Source: Cellulomonas denverensis
GTDB taxonomy: Bacteria > Actinomycetota > Actinomycetes > Actinomycetales > Cellulomonadaceae
DNA length: 64,000 nucleotides
Direction: 5' to 3'
Assembly (NCBI RefSeq): GCF_012396125.1
Contig: NZ_JAAXOX010000013.1
Coordinates: 1 to 64,000 of the forward strand
Within the stretch, counting starts at the first letter, position 1, and every line of letters begins with the position of its first letter. The translations under genes were made by a program, and so were the position numbers. Under the pieces are notes generated by a model. The model was not told where the DNA came from. It saw nothing but the letters and a program-made list of their open reading frames with translations, and searched no databases. Positions 44,700 through 53,446 of this stretch are shown piece after piece.

Positions 44700-46087
44700 T
44701 GTGGGTGCTGTCCCTGCTGCTGGGGCTGTTGGTGGTGCTGGCGATCACCGCCGCCACCGGCTACTTCGTGGCCCAGGAGTTCGCGTACATGGCCGTGGAC
44801 CGCTCGCGGCTGAACGCCCGGGCGGCGGACGGCGACGCGGGTGCGCGGCGGGCGCTGTCGGTGACCCGGCGGACGTCGTTCATGCTGTCCGGCGCGCAGC
44901 TCGGCATCACGGTGACCGGGCTGCTCGTCGGGTACGTGGCCGAGCCGCTGATCGGTGGCGCGCTGGGTGAGGCGCTGGGCGGTGTCGGGGTGCCGAGGGG
45001 CGTCGGGATCGCGGTCGGCACGGTGCTCGCGCTGCTGGTGTCCACGGTGATCCAGATGCTGTTCGGCGAGCTGTTCCCGAAGAACCTTGCCATTGCGCGC
45101 CCGGAGCCGGTGGCGACCTGGCTGGCCCGGTCGACCACGGCGTACCTGGCGGTGTTCGGCTGGCTGATCCGGGTGTTCGACTCGGCATCCAACGCGCTGC
45201 TGCGGGTGCTGCGGATCGAGCCGGTGCATGACGTGGAGCACTCGGCGACCGCCCGGGACCTGGAGCACATCGTCGCCGAGTCGGCGCAGAGCGGTGATCT
45301 GCCGCAGGAGCTGTCGGTGCTGCTGGACCGGATCCTGGACTTCCCGGAGCAGGACGTGGAGCACGCGATGATCCCGCGGTCCCGGGTGGGCACCGTGCGG
45401 GCCGGCACCACGCTGGCCGAGGTGCGCGAGCTGATGAGCCGGGGGCACTCGCGCTACCCGGTGCTGACCGCGCAGGACGAGGTGATCGGCGTCGTGCACC
45501 TGCAGGACGTGCTGGTCGCCACCGATCCCGCCGCGCCGGTGGAGCAGATCATGCGCCGACCGGAGCTGGTGCCGACGTCGATGGCGCTGCCGGAGGCGCT
45601 GCGGCGACTGGCGGCCGGCCGTAACCAACTGGCTTGCGTGCTCGACGAGTACGGCGGGCTGGCCGGAGTGCTGACCTTCGAGGATCTGGCCGAGGAACTG
45701 GTCGGGGAGATCACTGACGAGCACGACGCCGAGCCGGCGGCTGCCCCGGTGGACGACGCCGACGGGTCCTGGACCATGTCCGGCGACGTGCACGTGGACG
45801 AGGTGGAACGGGCGATCGGCCGGGACCTGCCCGCCGGCGACTACGAGACGATCGGCGGTCTGGTGATCGCCGAGCACGGCGCGCTGCCGGAGGCCGGCAC
45901 CAGCGTGATCATCCTGCTGCCCGGCGACCCGGGTGACCTGGCGCTGAGCGAGGAGCCCGACCCGGTGTGGATGCGGGTGGACGTGCTGGAGATCGAGCGG
46001 CACGTGCCGGCCCGGGTCCGGGTGACCGTCCCGGCCGCGCCACCGCCGTCCGAGTCCGAGCGCACCGAGTGGGAGGCGGCCCGATGA
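44699..46087 (+). CDS. CNNM/HlyC-type membrane protein with CBS and CorC domains
   Basis: The 462-residue protein has a DUF21/CNNM membrane domain (about 1-190, four helices, with IQMLFGELFPKNLAIARPEP), a CBS pair (about 200-335, AMIPRSRVGTVRAG and VLDEYGGLAGVLTFEDL), and a CorC_HlyC domain (about 355-445). Such proteins are linked to magnesium or cobalt transport and sensing. GGGTGAG lies just before the ATG, which overlaps the leader stop. The next gene encodes a second CNNM protein and starts inside its stop codon. Confidence 0.9.
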   Translation: MWVLSLLLGLLVVLAITAATGYFVAQEFAYMAVDRSRLNARAADGDAGARRALSVTRRTSFMLSGAQLGITVTGLLVGYVAEPLIGGALGEALGGVGVPRGVGIAVGTVLALLVSTVIQMLFGELFPKNLAIARPEPVATWLARSTTAYLAVFGWLIRVFDSASNALLRVLRIEPVHDVEHSATARDLEHIVAESAQSGDLPQELSVLLDRILDFPEQDVEHAMIPRSRVGTVRAGTTLAEVRELMSRGHSRYPVLTAQDEVIGVVHLQDVLVATDPAAPVEQIMRRPELVPTSMALPEALRRLAAGRNQLACVLDEYGGLAGVLTFEDLAEELVGEITDEHDAEPAAAPVDDADGSWTMSGDVHVDEVERAIGRDLPAGDYETIGGLVIAEHGALPEAGTSVIILLPGDPGDLALSEEPDPVWMRVDVLEIERHVPARVRVTVPAAPPPSESERTEWEAAR

Positions 46088-47079
46088 GCACCCTGACCGT
46101 CGTCGTCGTCACCGTCGCCCTGATCGCGCTGAGCGCGTTCTTCGTCGCGGTGGAGTTCGCCGCCCTGGCCGCCAAGCGCTACCGGCTGGAGGAGGCCGCC
46201 CCGGGCAGTCGTTCCGCCCGTGCGGCGCTGCGCAATTCCACCGAGCTGACCGTGCTGCTGGCCGGCGCCCAGCTCGGCATCACCGCCTGCACCCTCGCCC
46301 TGGGTGCGATCACCAAACCCGCCGTGCACCACTGGCTGACCCCGCTGTTCCAGGACTGGGGTGTCGCCCTGTGGCTGGCCGACGTGGCGGGCTTCGTGCT
46401 GGCGCTGATCATCGTGACCTTCCTGCACCTGGTGGTCGGGGAGATGGCGCCGAAGTCCTGGGCGATCGCCCACCCGGAGACCTCCGCGATCATGCTGGCC
46501 ACGCCGATGCGGGCGTTCATGTGGCTGGCTCGGCCGCTGCTGCGCCTGCTCAACGACGGGGCCAACTGGCTGCTGCGCCGGGTCGGGGTCGAGCCGACCG
46601 ATCAGATCGTCACCGGCCAGAACCCGGACGACCTGCGGCACCTGGTCGAGCACTCCGCGAACGTCGGTGCCCTGGATCCGGCGTACTCGGCCCAGCTCAC
46701 CGGCGCCCTGGAGCTGCAGCGGCTCACCGTGCGGGACCTGCTCCGCTCCGACGCCCCGCCCACCGCGGTGGACCCGGGCGCCACGGTCGCCGGAGTCCGG
46801 GCCGCGACCCGGGCCAGCGGGCACCTGCGGATCCTGGTCGGCGACACCGCCGTGGTGCACGTCCGGGACACCCTGGCCCACCCGGACGACACCCCGGTGA
46901 GCGAGCTGGCCCGGCCGGTGCTGCGCCTGTCCGCCGACACCCCGGTGGCGGCGGCACTGACCCGGATGCGGGAGGAACGCCAGCACCTGGCGCTGGTCCG
47001 GGACGGCGACCGCACGCTCGGGGTGGTCACGCTGGCGGACGTGCTGGCGCGGCTGTTCCCGGCGACCACCGCGGCCTGA
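46084..47079 (+). CDS. second CNNM-type membrane protein, shorter, without CorC domain
   Basis: The 331-residue protein has the same DUF21 membrane domain (TFLHLVVGEMAPKSWAIAHPE) and a CBS pair (HVRDTLAHPDDTPVSELA, LALVRDGDRTLGVVTLADVLARL), but it ends before a CorC_HlyC domain. Pairs of long and short CNNM proteins are common in actinobacteria and may act as one complex. The ATG overlaps the stop of the long gene (ATGA), so both are coupled and share the leader-peptide control. Confidence 0.9.
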   Translation: MSTLTVVVVTVALIALSAFFVAVEFAALAAKRYRLEEAAPGSRSARAALRNSTELTVLLAGAQLGITACTLALGAITKPAVHHWLTPLFQDWGVALWLADVAGFVLALIIVTFLHLVVGEMAPKSWAIAHPETSAIMLATPMRAFMWLARPLLRLLNDGANWLLRRVGVEPTDQIVTGQNPDDLRHLVEHSANVGALDPAYSAQLTGALELQRLTVRDLLRSDAPPTAVDPGATVAGVRAATRASGHLRILVGDTAVVHVRDTLAHPDDTPVSELARPVLRLSADTPVAAALTRMREERQHLALVRDGDRTLGVVTLADVLARLFPATTAA

Positions 47080-47132
47080 CCACGCTCGCCCCGGGCTGCC
47101 GGACTCCCGGTGGTCCGGGGCGAGCAACTTCT

Positions 47133-47146
47133 GGCAACCGGTTGCC
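47133..47146. promoter_or_regulatory. LacI-type operator upstream of mannonate dehydratase
   Basis: GGCAACCGGTTGCC is a perfect 14-bp palindrome, 71 bases before the start codon. A copy with one mismatch lies upstream of the glucuronate isomerase gene. Both are likely sites of the LacI regulator encoded between them. Confidence 0.75.
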
Positions 47147-47217
47147 CCCGCCCGCCCGCGCACCGGAGGCTGCCACGACACGGCGGCACAGGACCGCCCC
47201 CACCGGTGAGGACGGCC

Positions 47218-48396
47218 ATGGAGCACACCTGGCGCTGGTTCGGCGACCGCGATCCGATCACGCTGGCGCAGGTGCGCCAGACCGGCGCCACCGGCGTGGT
47301 CACCGCGCTGCACGACATCCCCAACGGCGAGGTCTGGCCGGTCGAGGCGATCCAGGCTCGGCAGGAGACGATCGAGGCGGCCGGGCTGCGCTGGTCGGTG
47401 GTGGAGTCGGTGCCGGTGCACGAGGACATCAAGCGCGGCGGGCCGCGCCGCGAGCGGGCGATCGCGGCCTACCAGCAGACGCTGCGCAACCTCGCCACCT
47501 GCGGGATCGACGTGGTCTGCTACAACTTCATGCCGGTGCTGGACTGGTCGCGCACCGACCTGTCGTACCGGTTGCCGGACGGCACCTGGGCGCTGCGGTT
47601 CGACGCCGACCAGCTCGCCGCCTTCGACCTGTTCCTGCTGCGCCGGCCCGGAGCGGCCTCGGAATACGACGCCGAGCAGACTGCACGGGCGCGGGCGGTG
47701 TTCGACGGCCTCGACGACGCGGCGCGCGACCGGCTGATCGACACCATCCTGCTCGGGCTGCCCGGGTCGGAGGAGCGCTACACCCTGGACGAGTTCCGCG
47801 AGGCGCTGACCGGCTACGTCCGGGTGGACGCCGAGGCGCTGCGGGCGAACCTGGCCTCCTTCCTGCGCGCCGTGGTCCCGGTCGCCGAGCAGGCCGGGGT
47901 GCGGCTGGCGATCCACCCGGACGACCCGCCGCGCCCGCTATTCGGCCTGCCCCGGGTGGTGTCCACCGCCGAGGACGTGGACGCCCTGCTGGCGGCGGCA
48001 CCCTCCCCCGCGAACGGGCTGACCCTGTGCGTCGGCTCGTTCGGGTCCCGGCCGGACAACGACGTGGTCGACCTGGCCCGGCGGTTCGCGGAACGGATCT
48101 ACTTCGCCCATCTGCGGTCGGTGCGGCTGCAGGACGGTGGCCGGCACTTCTACGAGGCACCGCACATCGCAGGGGACGCGGACATGGTGGCCGTGATCGC
48201 CGCCCTGGTCACCGAGGAGCGCCGCCGGGTGCGCGAGGGCGGCCCGCGGATCCCGATGCGCCCGGACCACGGCCAGCGGATGCTGGACGACCAGTTCCGC
48301 GAGACCTACCCCGGGTACTCGCTGATCGGGCGGCTCAAGGGCCTGGCCGAACTGCGTGGGGTGGAACAGGCGGTCCAGCGCCTGCTGCCGGCCTGA
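47218..48396 (+). CDS. uxuA: mannonate dehydratase
   Basis: The 392-residue enzyme dehydrates D-mannonate to 2-keto-3-deoxygluconate, the third step of glucuronate breakdown. Family motifs include WRWFGDRDPITLAQVRQTGATGVV, HDIPNGEVWP, NFMPVLDWSRTDL, AIHPDDPPRPLFGLPRVVS and MRPDHGQRMLDD, with metal ligands in the last two. GAGGA lies six bases before the ATG at 47218. It opens the hexuronate block, behind a LacI-type palindrome. Confidence 0.95.
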   Translation: MEHTWRWFGDRDPITLAQVRQTGATGVVTALHDIPNGEVWPVEAIQARQETIEAAGLRWSVVESVPVHEDIKRGGPRRERAIAAYQQTLRNLATCGIDVVCYNFMPVLDWSRTDLSYRLPDGTWALRFDADQLAAFDLFLLRRPGAASEYDAEQTARARAVFDGLDDAARDRLIDTILLGLPGSEERYTLDEFREALTGYVRVDAEALRANLASFLRAVVPVAEQAGVRLAIHPDDPPRPLFGLPRVVSTAEDVDALLAAAPSPANGLTLCVGSFGSRPDNDVVDLARRFAERIYFAHLRSVRLQDGGRHFYEAPHIAGDADMVAVIAALVTEERRRVREGGPRIPMRPDHGQRMLDDQFRETYPGYSLIGRLKGLAELRGVEQAVQRLLPA

Positions 48397-48412
48397 CCCC
48401 TACGATCACCCG

Positions 48413-49429
48413 ATGGCCGACCAGCACCCGCCGCGCCCGCCCACGATCTACGACGTGGCGCAGGCCGCCGGGGTCGCGCCGTCCACCGTGTCCCGCGCAT
48501 TCGCGCGCCCCGGCAGGGTCAACTCGCAGACCGCGGAGCGGATCCGGGCGGCGGCCACCGCGATCGGCTACCGGGCCAACCCGGTCGCCCAGGCCCTGTC
48601 CACCGCGCGGACCCGGATGATCGCGGTGCTGGTCTCCGACCTGTCCAACCCGCTGTACGCCGAGCTGCTGCGCGGGGCCCAGGTGGCCGCCTCCGCGGCG
48701 GGCTACGGGGTGCTGGTCGAGGACACCCGCGAGGACGCCGCCACCGAGCGGGAGACCGCCGAGCGGATCCTGCCGCTGGTCGAGGGGGTGCTCCTGACCT
48801 CCTCCCGGATGTCCGACTCGGCGATCCGCAGCATCGCGAAGCAGCGACCGGTGGTGGTGCTGAACCGCGGGCTGACCGACGTGTCCTGCGTGGTGGCGGA
48901 CGAGCAGCGGGGCGCCCGGCGCGCGGTGGAGCACCTGGGCGAGGCCGGACACCGCGATCTGGCTTACGCCTCCGGCCCGGACGCGTCCTGGACCAACGGC
49001 GCCCGGTGGCGGGCATTCAGCGACGCCTGCCACGAGCTGGAGCTGACCGGTCGCCGGATCGGCCCGTTCGAGCCGACCTTCGCCGGGGGGTTCGAGGCCG
49101 CGCTCGCCCTCGCCGGGGCACGCTCGACGGCGGTGGTGGCCTTCAACGCACTGATGGCGGTCGGGCTGATCCGCGGGCTGCAACAGGCCGGGCTGGTGGT
49201 GCCGGACCAGGTGAGCGTGGTCGGCTTCGACGACGTGCTGATCGGCCAGATCGTCTCCCCCGCGCTGACCACGGTGTCTACCCCGATGCAGTCGATGGGC
49301 GCCACCGGGCTGCGCAACCTGCTCGGCCTGGTGAACGGCGCGCGGTCGCGGTCGCCGGGCCCGGTGGTGGTGCCGGCCCGGCTGGTGATCCGGGACTCCT
49401 CCGGCCCGCCGGGGGCGCAGGGCGGCTAG
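48413..49429 (+). CDS. LacI family regulator of hexuronate genes
   Basis: The 338-residue protein has a LacI helix-turn-helix (TIYDVAQAAGVAPSTVSRAFARPGRVN) and the sugar-binding domain with VLVSDLSNPLYAELLRGAQ and VSVVGFDDVLIGQIV. TACGAT lies six bases before the ATG, so a leaderless transcript is likely. It sits right after uxuA and between two matching palindromes, so it probably represses uxuA and the uxaC operon, released by a hexuronate intermediate. Confidence 0.92.
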   Translation: MADQHPPRPPTIYDVAQAAGVAPSTVSRAFARPGRVNSQTAERIRAAATAIGYRANPVAQALSTARTRMIAVLVSDLSNPLYAELLRGAQVAASAAGYGVLVEDTREDAATERETAERILPLVEGVLLTSSRMSDSAIRSIAKQRPVVVLNRGLTDVSCVVADEQRGARRAVEHLGEAGHRDLAYASGPDASWTNGARWRAFSDACHELELTGRRIGPFEPTFAGGFEAALALAGARSTAVVAFNALMAVGLIRGLQQAGLVVPDQVSVVGFDDVLIGQIVSPALTTVSTPMQSMGATGLRNLLGLVNGARSRSPGPVVVPARLVIRDSSGPPGAQGG

Positions 49430-49638
49430 CGCGCGTCGCCGCCACGACGACTGATGCCGACGACCAGGACCGGCTTCATCACGGAGCCGGGATGCCCGTC
49501 GACCTAGCGGCTCGTCGCGGAACGGGGATGCCTCAGGGCAGTCCGTCGACGAGGATTCACCAGCTCGTCACAGACCGCTGGTCGCGCTCGCTGGGGCGGT
49601 CAACCGGGCGTGTCGGTGGTGGCGGGTAGTGTCGTCTT

Positions 49639-51516
49639 ATGGCACTTGACCTGCGCGAATACGACCCCGGGGAGCTCCCGGTGCGGTCGGGTGCGCGGGT
49701 GTTCACCGACCCGTGGGACGTCGGTGGTGACCTGTGGTGGCTCGAAGGCGAAGACCCCTTGGACCCGGTCGAGGACGCACCCCCGCGGTGGGTGACCGAC
49801 CCGGTGTTGGCCGCCCGGGTCGCGGCCGAACAGACGGCAGCCGACCCGACCCTGGACCCGCGCGCCCAGGTCGAGGAGATGCTCGCGGAGAACGGTCCGG
49901 TGTTGGCCCGGATGCTGGCCAACCTCGACCCGGTCGCGGTGGACTTGTTGGACCTGCCCGCGGTCGCTGAGGCGGCGGCGCGGTTGGAGTCCTGGGCGCA
50001 CGCAGTGTCCGCGCGGGTGGCCGCGGAACTGGCCGAGCGGGATGAGATGAACCCGGTCTGGCCTGAGTACGCCGGGAACGTCCACCAACCCAACACCGCC
50101 GCCGACGAGTTGGCGATCTACCTGAACATCGGGCGCCGCTCGGCCCAGACCCTGGTGGATGAGGGCCTGGCGTACGAGCGGCACTTGCCGGGCACGGGTC
50201 AGGCGTTGCGCACCGGGCGGATCGATACCGCGCGGGCGCGGGTGATGGTGCGCCGACTTGCCGGGGTGGACCTGTTCACCGCCGAAGAGGTCGAAACGAC
50301 CGTGCTGCCGGGTGCGTCGGAGCGGACCGCGGCGCAACTGTCCCGTGACGTCGACCGGGCGTTGCTGCGCGTGGACCCTGATGGTGGGGCGTTGCGGCGC
50401 CGGCGGGGGCGCGCGGACCGGCACGTTGCCCGCCCCAAACCGTTGGGGGACGGGATGGCCGGGGTGTGGGCGTTCCTACCCGCCCACGACGCGGCCCGGT
50501 TGGACCAGGCACTGGACGCCTCCGCCCACGCGCTGCGCTCGGGCGGGGACGAGCGGACCCTGGCGCAGTTGCGCGCGGACGCGCTGCTGGACGCGGCACT
50601 GGTCGGACCCGCGTGGGCGCCACTGCTACCCGAGCACGGGGCTGGGACCGGTCAGGGCGCGGGGACCCATCACGGGGCGATGACGTTCCCGGGCGCGTAC
50701 ACCGGCGAGCGCGCGGGCACGCACGAGCGCACAGGCACTGAGCCCGGCGTGGACACCGGCTACGGCGCCGACATGGACTGCCTCTCGGGCAAGGACGGCG
50801 GCGCTGACTCGGGCCATCGCGCGGCAACGGGACACCGTGCGCCGTCGGTGACCCGGCCCCGGGTCGAGGTCCGGGTCACCGTGCCCCTGTCCACCCTGAT
50901 CGGCACCGACCAGGAACCCGCCGAGATGGATGGACACGGGCCGATCGACGCGGCCACCGCCCGGGCCCTGGCCGCAGGAGGTGTCTGGCGGCGCCTGGTC
51001 ACCGACCCACTATCCGGCGCGGTCCTGGACGTCGGGAGAACCCGATACCGGCCACCACAAGAACTCGCCGACCACGTCATCGCCCGCGACCGCACCTGCG
51101 CCAGACCCGGCTGCACCGTACCCGCGACCGCCTGCGACCTCGACCACACCATCCCCTTCGGCGACGGCGGCCCCACCGCCGCCACCAACCTCGCACCCTT
51201 GTGCCGCCGCGACCACCTGCTGCGCACCCACGCCGGACACCGGATCGAACAGACCGCCGCGGGAGAGATCGTCTGGACCAGCCTCACCCGCCGCTACGTG
51301 TCGGTGCCCGGACGCGACGGCGAACACCGCATGCTCCGCGAACGACCCGGCGAACCACCCGGCACCTACCCCGGCGATCACGCGCGCCCGCACACCCCGG
51401 CCGACCGACCCGCGCTCCCGACCACGGCGACCGACCAACGCGCACTCCTGACCGCAGGAACCCGACTGCCCGCACCCCCGGGCGCAGACGCGGACGACGA
51501 GGTCATCCCGTTCTGA
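49639..51516 (+). CDS. DUF222 (13E12 family) HNH endonuclease
   Basis: The 625-residue protein has an N-terminal DUF222 domain and a C-terminal HNH motif (RTCARPGCTVPATACDLDHTIPFGDGG ... NLAPLCRRDH; the core residues are C-x4-C, DH and the final His). Residues about 331-403 form a low-complexity stretch of Gly-Ala-x-Thr units. TAGTGT lies seven bases before the ATG. These genes occur as many copies in actinobacterial genomes and behave like mobile elements. Here it lies between uxuA/LacI and uxaC, probably a later insertion. Its target DNA and role are unknown. Confidence 0.88.
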   Translation: MALDLREYDPGELPVRSGARVFTDPWDVGGDLWWLEGEDPLDPVEDAPPRWVTDPVLAARVAAEQTAADPTLDPRAQVEEMLAENGPVLARMLANLDPVAVDLLDLPAVAEAAARLESWAHAVSARVAAELAERDEMNPVWPEYAGNVHQPNTAADELAIYLNIGRRSAQTLVDEGLAYERHLPGTGQALRTGRIDTARARVMVRRLAGVDLFTAEEVETTVLPGASERTAAQLSRDVDRALLRVDPDGGALRRRRGRADRHVARPKPLGDGMAGVWAFLPAHDAARLDQALDASAHALRSGGDERTLAQLRADALLDAALVGPAWAPLLPEHGAGTGQGAGTHHGAMTFPGAYTGERAGTHERTGTEPGVDTGYGADMDCLSGKDGGADSGHRAATGHRAPSVTRPRVEVRVTVPLSTLIGTDQEPAEMDGHGPIDAATARALAAGGVWRRLVTDPLSGAVLDVGRTRYRPPQELADHVIARDRTCARPGCTVPATACDLDHTIPFGDGGPTAATNLAPLCRRDHLLRTHAGHRIEQTAAGEIVWTSLTRRYVSVPGRDGEHRMLRERPGEPPGTYPGDHARPHTPADRPALPTTATDQRALLTAGTRLPAPPGADADDEVIPF

Positions 51517-51967
51517 CCCGCGCCACCACCCCGCCCTGACCGGTGCCCCACGCCGCCGCGCACTCGTCCTGCCACCCCTGGGCGGCGCGACGCAGCGGGT
51601 GGTGATCATGCCGGGCGAGGGCCGACAGCCGGGCCGGGCGACGCTCCTTCAGGACGGGAACCGACGACCCCACACACCGGGACGGCCAGCTCCGCCCCCG
51701 GTCCATGGCAGGACACCGAACCGATCCCGTTCTGGCCTGCGGCCCACCTCGCCGCGCTGACCGATCTGCGGTCCCTGAACGCAGCCGACCGACCACCCAC
51801 CTCGACGCGCACGCCTCCCTCCGGCCCCGTGCACGTCCGGCCGGAGCCTGTCTCGTCGCCGGGTGCGGCAGCGGGCGATCGCACACCGTGCGGCCGCACG
51901 GCGGTCGACCCCGGCGCGGCCGTCCCGCCGGGACGGCGACGGCGACGGCCACCGCGGGGCAACAGAT
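51517..51967. other. intergenic region before uxaC, no gene seen
   Basis: No frame with a ribosome-binding site and family signature was found. The stretch from 51712 (GACACCGAACCGATCCCGTT) resembles the 3' end of the preceding HNH gene (DEVIPF stop), which might be a remnant, but the match is short. The LacI-type operator follows at 51968. Confidence 0.5.
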
Positions 51968-51981
51968 GGCAACCGCTTGCC
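51968..51981. promoter_or_regulatory. LacI-type operator upstream of glucuronate isomerase
   Basis: GGCAACCGCTTGCC differs by one base from the perfect palindrome upstream of uxuA. It lies 31 bases before the start codon, where bound repressor would block transcription. Confidence 0.72.
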
Positions 51982-52012
51982 GTCGCTCGGTGCGGCCTCG
52001 AACGATGACCGC

Positions 52013-53446
52013 ATGGTCACCCTGCCGTCTCCCGTCGCCCCCCGGATCGCGCTGCATCCGGACCGGCTGTTGCCCGCCGACCCGGGCACCCGGTCGATCG
52101 CCCGGGAGCTGTACGACGCGGTGCGGACGGCGCCGATCATCTCCCCGCACGGCCACGTCCCGGCGCGGTGGCTGGCCGAGGACGCCCCGTTCCCGGACCC
52201 GACCGCCCTGCTGATCACCCCCGACCACTACCTGACCCGGCTGTTGCACGCCCAAGGGGTGCCACTGACCGACCTGGGCGTCGGAGTCGCCGACCCGTCG
52301 CCCGAGCAGTCCCGGGCCGCCTTCCGCCTGCTGTGCCGGTTCTGGCCGGCGTTCCGGGGCACGCCGGTGAAGCTGTGGCTGGAACAGGTGCTGGTCGAGG
52401 TGATCGGCACCGACCTGATGCCCACCGAGGACACCGCCGACCTGGTGTACGACGCGATCGCCGCCCGGGTCGCCGAGCCGGACTTCCGGCCCCGGGCGCT
52501 GTACCAGCGGTTCGGGATCGAGGTCCTGGCGACCACCGACGACCCCTGCGACGACCTGCGGCACCACACCGCGCTGGCCGCGGACCCGTCCTGGCCCGGC
52601 CGGGTGCTGCCGACCTTCCGCCCGGACCGGTACCTGGAGGCCGGGCGGCCGGAGTGGCCGCGGCTGGTGGACCGGCTGGGCGAGGTCGCCGGGGTGGACA
52701 CGGGCACGCTGGCGGGCTGGGTGACGGCGATGGAGCTGCGGCGGGCGTACTTCGCCGCACACGGGGCGGTGTCCAGCGATCACGGTCACCGCGACGCCCG
52801 GATGGCCCCCCTCGACCCGGCGGCCGGTGAGCGGCTGTACGCAGCGGCCCGGGCCGGACGGGCCACCCCGGACGAGGCGGTGCAGCTGCGCCGGGGCCTG
52901 CTGTTCGAGATGGCCCGGATGGCGAGCGAGGACGGGTTGGTGATGACCCTGCACCCCGGGGTCTGCCGCGACCACCACCGGGACTCCCGCGAGCGCCTGG
53001 GCACCGACCTCGGCGCGGACATCCCGGTGACCACCGAGTTCACCACGGCCCTGCACCCGGTGCTGAACGCCTTCGGCACCCACCCGCGGTTCCAGCTGGT
53101 GGTGTTCACCGTGGACGAGACCGCGTTCTCCCGGGAGCTGGCCCCGCTGGCCGGGTTCTACCCCTCGCTGTACGTCGGGGCGCCGTGGTGGTTCCTGGAC
53201 GCCCCGGACGCGATGGAGCGCTACCGGGCGGCCGTCACCGAGACGGCGGGCTTCGGTCGCACCTCCGGGTTCGTCGACGACACCCGCGCCTATCTGTCCA
53301 TCCCGGCCCGGCACGACACCAGCCGCCGGGCCGACGCCGCCTACCTCGCCCGGCTGGTGGCCGACCACCGGCTGACGTTGGACGAGGCCCACCAGATCGC
53401 CCAGGACCTCGTCACCACCACCCCACGAAAGGCGTTCCGGCTGTGA
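52013..53446 (+). CDS. uxaC: glucuronate isomerase
   Basis: The 477-residue enzyme converts D-glucuronate to D-fructuronate (and galacturonate to tagaturonate). Family motifs include APIISPHGHVPARWLAEDAPFPDPTALLITPDHY, SSDHGHRDAR, MTLHPGVCRDHH and LYVGAPWWFLDAPDAMERYRA. The ATG at 52013 has AACGAT seven bases upstream and no clear ribosome-binding site, suggesting a leaderless start. It overlaps the reductase gene by four bases. Confidence 0.95.
   Translation: MVTLPSPVAPRIALHPDRLLPADPGTRSIARELYDAVRTAPIISPHGHVPARWLAEDAPFPDPTALLITPDHYLTRLLHAQGVPLTDLGVGVADPSPEQSRAAFRLLCRFWPAFRGTPVKLWLEQVLVEVIGTDLMPTEDTADLVYDAIAARVAEPDFRPRALYQRFGIEVLATTDDPCDDLRHHTALAADPSWPGRVLPTFRPDRYLEAGRPEWPRLVDRLGEVAGVDTGTLAGWVTAMELRRAYFAAHGAVSSDHGHRDARMAPLDPAAGERLYAAARAGRATPDEAVQLRRGLLFEMARMASEDGLVMTLHPGVCRDHHRDSRERLGTDLGADIPVTTEFTTALHPVLNAFGTHPRFQLVVFTVDETAFSRELAPLAGFYPSLYVGAPWWFLDAPDAMERYRAAVTETAGFGRTSGFVDDTRAYLSIPARHDTSRRADAAYLARLVADHRLTLDEAHQIAQDLVTTTPRKAFRL

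Noticed and set aside
51600-51760. Remnant of a second DUF222/HNH gene
   Set aside because: Only a short stretch resembles the end of the intact gene, too little to call a pseudogene.
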